Assembly (NCBI GenBank): GCA_002501695.1
Contig: DANZ01000041.1
Span: forward strand, 1 to 16,282
Direction of reading: 5' to 3'
DNA from: Methanolobus sp. UBA474
GTDB taxonomy: Archaea > Halobacteriota > Methanosarcinia > Methanosarcinales > Methanosarcinaceae
DNA length: 16,282 bases
The stretch's first letter is position 1; every line of letters starts with the position of its first letter. The notes below the pieces were generated by a model. That model saw only the letters and a list, made by a program, of their open reading frames with translations. It was not told the origin of the DNA and searched no databases. Below, one piece after another: positions 13,687-16,282 of this stretch. The translations under genes were made by a program, and so were the position numbers.

Positions 13687-14985
13687 TTACTCGTTGCTCA
13701 GGTCGCCTGAGAAGTACTTGTCGTAGGAGCCCATGTCAAAGTGGCCGTGGCCGCTGAGATTGAAGAGGATGGTCTTCTCCTCGCCGGTCTGCTTGCACAG
13801 GAGAGCTTCATCGATAGCGGCTTTGATGGCGTGTGCGGACTCAGGAGCTGGTGCTATCCCCTCGCTGCGGGCGAAGGTGACTGCCGCATCGAATACCTCT
13901 ACCTGGTGGTAGGATCTGGCTTCCATGAGCTTGTCAGCCACAAGTTTGCTGACTATAGGAGATGCGCCGTGGTATCTTAAGCCTCCTGCGTGTATGGCCG
14001 GAGGTATGAAGCCGGAGCCCAGGGTGTACATCTTGAGCAGGGGTGTCATCTGTGCCATGTCACCGAAGTCATACTCGAACTTACCTTCGGTGAGGCTTGG
14101 ACATGCCGAAGGTTCGACGGCTATGATCCTTGTGTCGGTCTTGCCTGCGAGGTTATCCCTTATATAGGGCAGGCTCACACCGGCCAGGTTGCTTCCTCCG
14201 CCACAGCATCCGATGACAATGTCAGGATAGTCCTCGGTCATCGCGAACTGTTTCTGGGTCTCCAGGCCCACTACTGTCTGGTGGAGGCAGGTATGATTCA
14301 GGACGCTTCCCAGCGCATATTTGGTGTTGTCGTTGAGAGCCGCGTCCTCTATGGCTTCACTGATAGCGATACCCAGGCTGCCGGAGGTGTCAGGATACAT
14401 CTCCAGGATCTTCCTTCCGAACTGTGTGTCCGGGCTCGGGGATGGCACGACGGTGGCTCCCCATAGATTGATCAGGGACTTTCTGTAAGGCTTCTGATAG
14501 TAACTGGAGCGCACCATGTAAACCTTGCACTCGATGTCGAAATAGTTGCATGAGAGCGACAATGCGCTGCCCCACTGGCCGGCACCGGTCTCGGTACTGA
14601 TCCTTTCGGTGCCTTCCTTCATGTTATAGTATGCCTGTGCAATGGCAGTGTTGGGCTTGTGGCTTCCTGCAGGGCTTACGCCTTCGTTCTTGTAGTATAT
14701 TTTCGCAGGAGTTCCCAGCACTTTCTCAAGCCTGTGCGCCCTGTACAGTGGAGACGGCCTCCACAGCTTGTATATCTCACTGATCTCTTCCGGGATGGTG
14801 ATATATCTTTCTGAACTTATCTCCTGCTTGATGAGCTCCTTTGCAAAAATGGGCTCAAGGTCCCTGGGATCCATTGGCTGCCTGGTCGCCGGGTTCAGCG
14901 GCGGCTCAACCGGCAGGTCGGCAAGGACGTTATACCATTGCTTTGGCATGTCGTTTTCGTCGAGTATTATTTTTGTGTGATCCAT
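13687..14985 (-). CDS. trpB2: Tryptophan synthase beta-like protein TrpB2
   Basis: PLP enzyme that condenses indole (or an indole donor) with serine to give tryptophan. TrpB2 is the longer, often stand-alone form that does not form the classical complex with TrpA. The 432 residues match that class, about 40 more than TrpB1. The schiff-base lysine is K110 in GSHKPNTA (107-114), followed by STETGAGQWG (130-139) with the catalytic E132, and the phosphate-binding GGGSN (262-266). C-terminal APAPESAHA and GHGHFDM are also typical. GAGG upstream of the ATG supports the start. No trpA, trpC or other trp gene is nearby. It may serve tryptophan salvage or provide a second beta subunit. Confidence 0.95.
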   Translation of the reverse strand: MDHTKIILDENDMPKQWYNVLADLPVEPPLNPATRQPMDPRDLEPIFAKELIKQEISSERYITIPEEISEIYKLWRPSPLYRAHRLEKVLGTPAKIYYKNEGVSPAGSHKPNTAIAQAYYNMKEGTERISTETGAGQWGSALSLSCNYFDIECKVYMVRSSYYQKPYRKSLINLWGATVVPSPSPDTQFGRKILEMYPDTSGSLGIAISEAIEDAALNDNTKYALGSVLNHTCLHQTVVGLETQKQFAMTEDYPDIVIGCCGGGSNLAGVSLPYIRDNLAGKTDTRIIAVEPSACPSLTEGKFEYDFGDMAQMTPLLKMYTLGSGFIPPAIHAGGLRYHGASPIVSKLVADKLMEARSYHQVEVFDAAVTFARSEGIAPAPESAHAIKAAIDEALLCKQTGEEKTILFNLSGHGHFDMGSYDKYFSGDLSNE

Positions 14986-15018
14986 GATGATGCCTCTTTG
15001 GTAAGAATGAATTCATTG

Positions 15019-15053
15019 ATGTATGTTTTAGTACATTTAAGAGGTATTTAATG
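15019..15053 (-). promoter_or_regulatory. Promoter of trpB2 with an inverted repeat
   Basis: The minus strand CATTAAATACC (15043-15053) is a TATA candidate with a start near 15022. ATGTA (15019-15023) and TACAT (15032-15036), with an 8-base spacer, form an inverted repeat between it and the start. The tryptophan repressor TrpY of Methanothermobacter binds TGTACA-type boxes; a GTAC core sits in the right arm, but I do not claim a match. Confidence 0.35.
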
Positions 15054-15116
15054 ATTGTGATTTGGAAAGGATCAATAAAAACAAGGTATTTGGGAGTTCT
15101 TTGAGATCATAATCGA

Positions 15117-15144
15117 AAATCTAAAATAGGCTACCCTTATAGTA
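15117..15144 (+). promoter_or_regulatory. Candidate TATA boxes for hisS
   Basis: AATCTAAAATAGG (15117-15129) and TTATAGTA (15137-15144) are two possible TATA boxes. They predict starts near 15150 or 15168, both leaving a leader that keeps the ribosome binding site GGTTGAT at 15194-15200. I cannot choose between them. Confidence 0.3.
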
Positions 15145-15205
15145 TCCGAACAAAACAGGGAAAGTATTGTAATAGCACAGATCGGTTTTATCAGGTTGAT
15201 CAAAA

Positions 15206-16282
15206 ATGACAATTAGCAGGCCACGAGGGACCAGGGACTTCCTCCCGGAAGATACCAGGTGCAGAAGGAATGTAGAGAACATCTTACGTAAGGTGGTCAG
15301 GAACTGGGGATTCCAGGAGGTTGTCACGCCCACCTTCGAGTCCCTTGAGCTCTTCACGTTGAAATCAGGGGAAGGCATCGTCGGGGAACTGTACAACTTT
15401 ACCGATAAGGGAGAGAGGGAGATGACCCTGCGCCCGGAGCTTACCGCGCCTGTCATGAGGATGTTCGTGAACGAGATGCAGGCACGTCAGCGGCCTCTCA
15501 AGCTGTTCTATTTTGAGAATTGCTTCAGATACGAGCGCCCGCAGAAGGGACGCTTCAGGGAGTTCTGGCAGTTCGGAGTGGAACTGATAGGCAGTGACAG
15601 GGCAGATGCCGATGCGGAGGTGATCGCTCTTGCCAGTGAGATGCTCAGGGCCGTTGGCATCCGGGGAGACCTGCATGTGAACCACCTTGGGGTCATCAGG
15701 CGCCTCCTGAGTATCCTTGACACCGAGCAGCAGGGCAGGATAATGAGGCTTGTGGACAAGAAAGAGTATCAGGGACTTGAGGATTACCTTGCGGAGATCA
15801 GTGCGCCTGCAGACCTGCGCATGAAGCTGGTCGAGCTTATCACCCTTACAGGCAGCGATGCCATCCAAAGGGCGCGGATGCTTGTTGGCGACATACCGGA
15901 GCTTGCAGTTTACCAGGAACTTCTTACACTGCTGGATACCTACGGGGTCGAGTATACAATCGATTTTGGCATCGCAAGGGGACTGGATTACTATACAGGT
16001 ACGGTCTTTGAGATATACGCAGAGGGACTCGGCGCGCAGAAGCAGGTGTGCGGAGGCGGATCTTACCAGCTTATCAAGCTCTTCGGGGGAGGGGACGTCC
16101 CATCCACAGGCTTTGGGCTTGGCTTTGACAGGATAATGGAGATTTGCACAGTAAAGCCGGAGGAAACAAAGCCTGTCGTTATCATTGCAATGGAAACCAC
16201 AAGGCTTGATGCCGTAAAGGTAGCCATGCAGCTTCGCCCTCACGTACCGGTCCATATAGACCTGATGAAGCGCAACTTCAAA
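15206..16282 (+). CDS. hisS: Histidyl-tRNA synthetase, N-terminal 359 residues (truncated at window edge)
   Basis: Class II synthetase that charges tRNA-His. From ATG 15206 (MTISRPRGTRDFLPED) the frame is open for 359 codons and runs off the right edge, against about 410-420 residues for the family. Class II motif 1 region is near the N-terminus. Motif 2 is FRYERPQKGRFREFWQFG (about residues 111-128). The HisRS-specific LDYYTG block follows near 261-266. Motif 3 is GFGLGFDRIME (about 303-313), with GGGSYQLIKLFGG before it. The C-terminal anticodon-binding domain has only begun at the edge (PVVIIAMETT). It diverges from trpB2, and the 220-bp gap holds both promoters. The start has GGTTGAT about five bases upstream. 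Confidence 0.96.
   Translation, partial: MTISRPRGTRDFLPEDTRCRRNVENILRKVVRNWGFQEVVTPTFESLELFTLKSGEGIVGELYNFTDKGEREMTLRPELTAPVMRMFVNEMQARQRPLKLFYFENCFRYERPQKGRFREFWQFGVELIGSDRADADAEVIALASEMLRAVGIRGDLHVNHLGVIRRLLSILDTEQQGRIMRLVDKKEYQGLEDYLAEISAPADLRMKLVELITLTGSDAIQRARMLVGDIPELAVYQELLTLLDTYGVEYTIDFGIARGLDYYTGTVFEIYAEGLGAQKQVCGGGSYQLIKLFGGGDVPSTGFGLGFDRIMEICTVKPEETKPVVIIAMETTRLDAVKVAMQLRPHVPVHIDLMKRNFK

Noticed and set aside
15365..16255. 296-codon minus-strand frame opposite hisS
   Set aside because: HisS motifs 2 and 3 and the LDYYTG block are intact on the plus strand, so this is a shadow.

Overview
The window looks like chromosomal DNA of a methanogenic archaeon of the Methanosarcinales, probably a methylotrophic Methanosarcinaceae genus. 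The evidence is an archaeal-type valyl-tRNA synthetase, the archaeal helicase Hel308, the alternative-heme-pathway radical SAM enzyme AhbC beside cobA-hemD, TrpB2, a DUF1699 protein known mainly from these methanogens, and a GpgS/GpgP pair of the type characterised in Methanococcoides burtonii. A/T-rich TATA-like boxes sit about 25 nt before inferred transcript starts, and GGAGG-type ribosome binding sites are common. I saw no tRNA, rRNA, insertion sequence, CRISPR array or phage gene. This is an ordinary, well-packed core region rather than a mobile island.

Layout. 1-1175 (-): 5' part of valS, cut by the window edge. 1544-1894 (+): a class II superoxide reductase. 2008-2103 (+): a 31-residue membrane microprotein with its own apparent promoter and a strong ribosome binding site. 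2139-5095 (-): a tetrapyrrole block, with cobA-hemD as a tight operon followed, after a terminator and a new promoter, by ahbC. 5258-6469 (+): gpgS. 6567-6965 (-): DUF1699 protein. 7071-10659 (-): hel308 then hisD. 10919-13605 (+): gpgP, an unrecognised 176-residue protein, and a GH15-like glycosidase overlapping it. 13687-14985 (-): trpB2. 15206 to the right edge (+): hisS, truncated.

How the genes fit together. CobA and HemD act on the two sides of uroporphyrinogen III: HemD makes it and CobA methylates it to precorrin-2. AhbC works late in the siroheme-to-heme route, so three steps of one pathway lie side by side. GpgS (glucosyl-3-phosphoglycerate synthase) and GpgP (its phosphatase) together would make the compatible solute glucosylglycerate. 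They are separated by about 4.4 kb of opposite-strand genes, but gpgP is followed by an unknown gene and a compact intracellular GH15-like hydrolase that might act on glucosylglycerate or glycogen. valS, hisS, hisD, trpB2 and hel308 are housekeeping genes.

The least explained items are the 31-residue microprotein, the 176-residue protein coupled to the GH15-like enzyme, the DUF1699 protein with an 8-bp inverted repeat in its leader, and a recurring pattern of inverted repeats near the predicted transcription starts of at least five units. I did not find clear evidence of a wholly new multi-gene system. The gpgP-unknown-GH15 group is the best candidate for an undescribed functional module.
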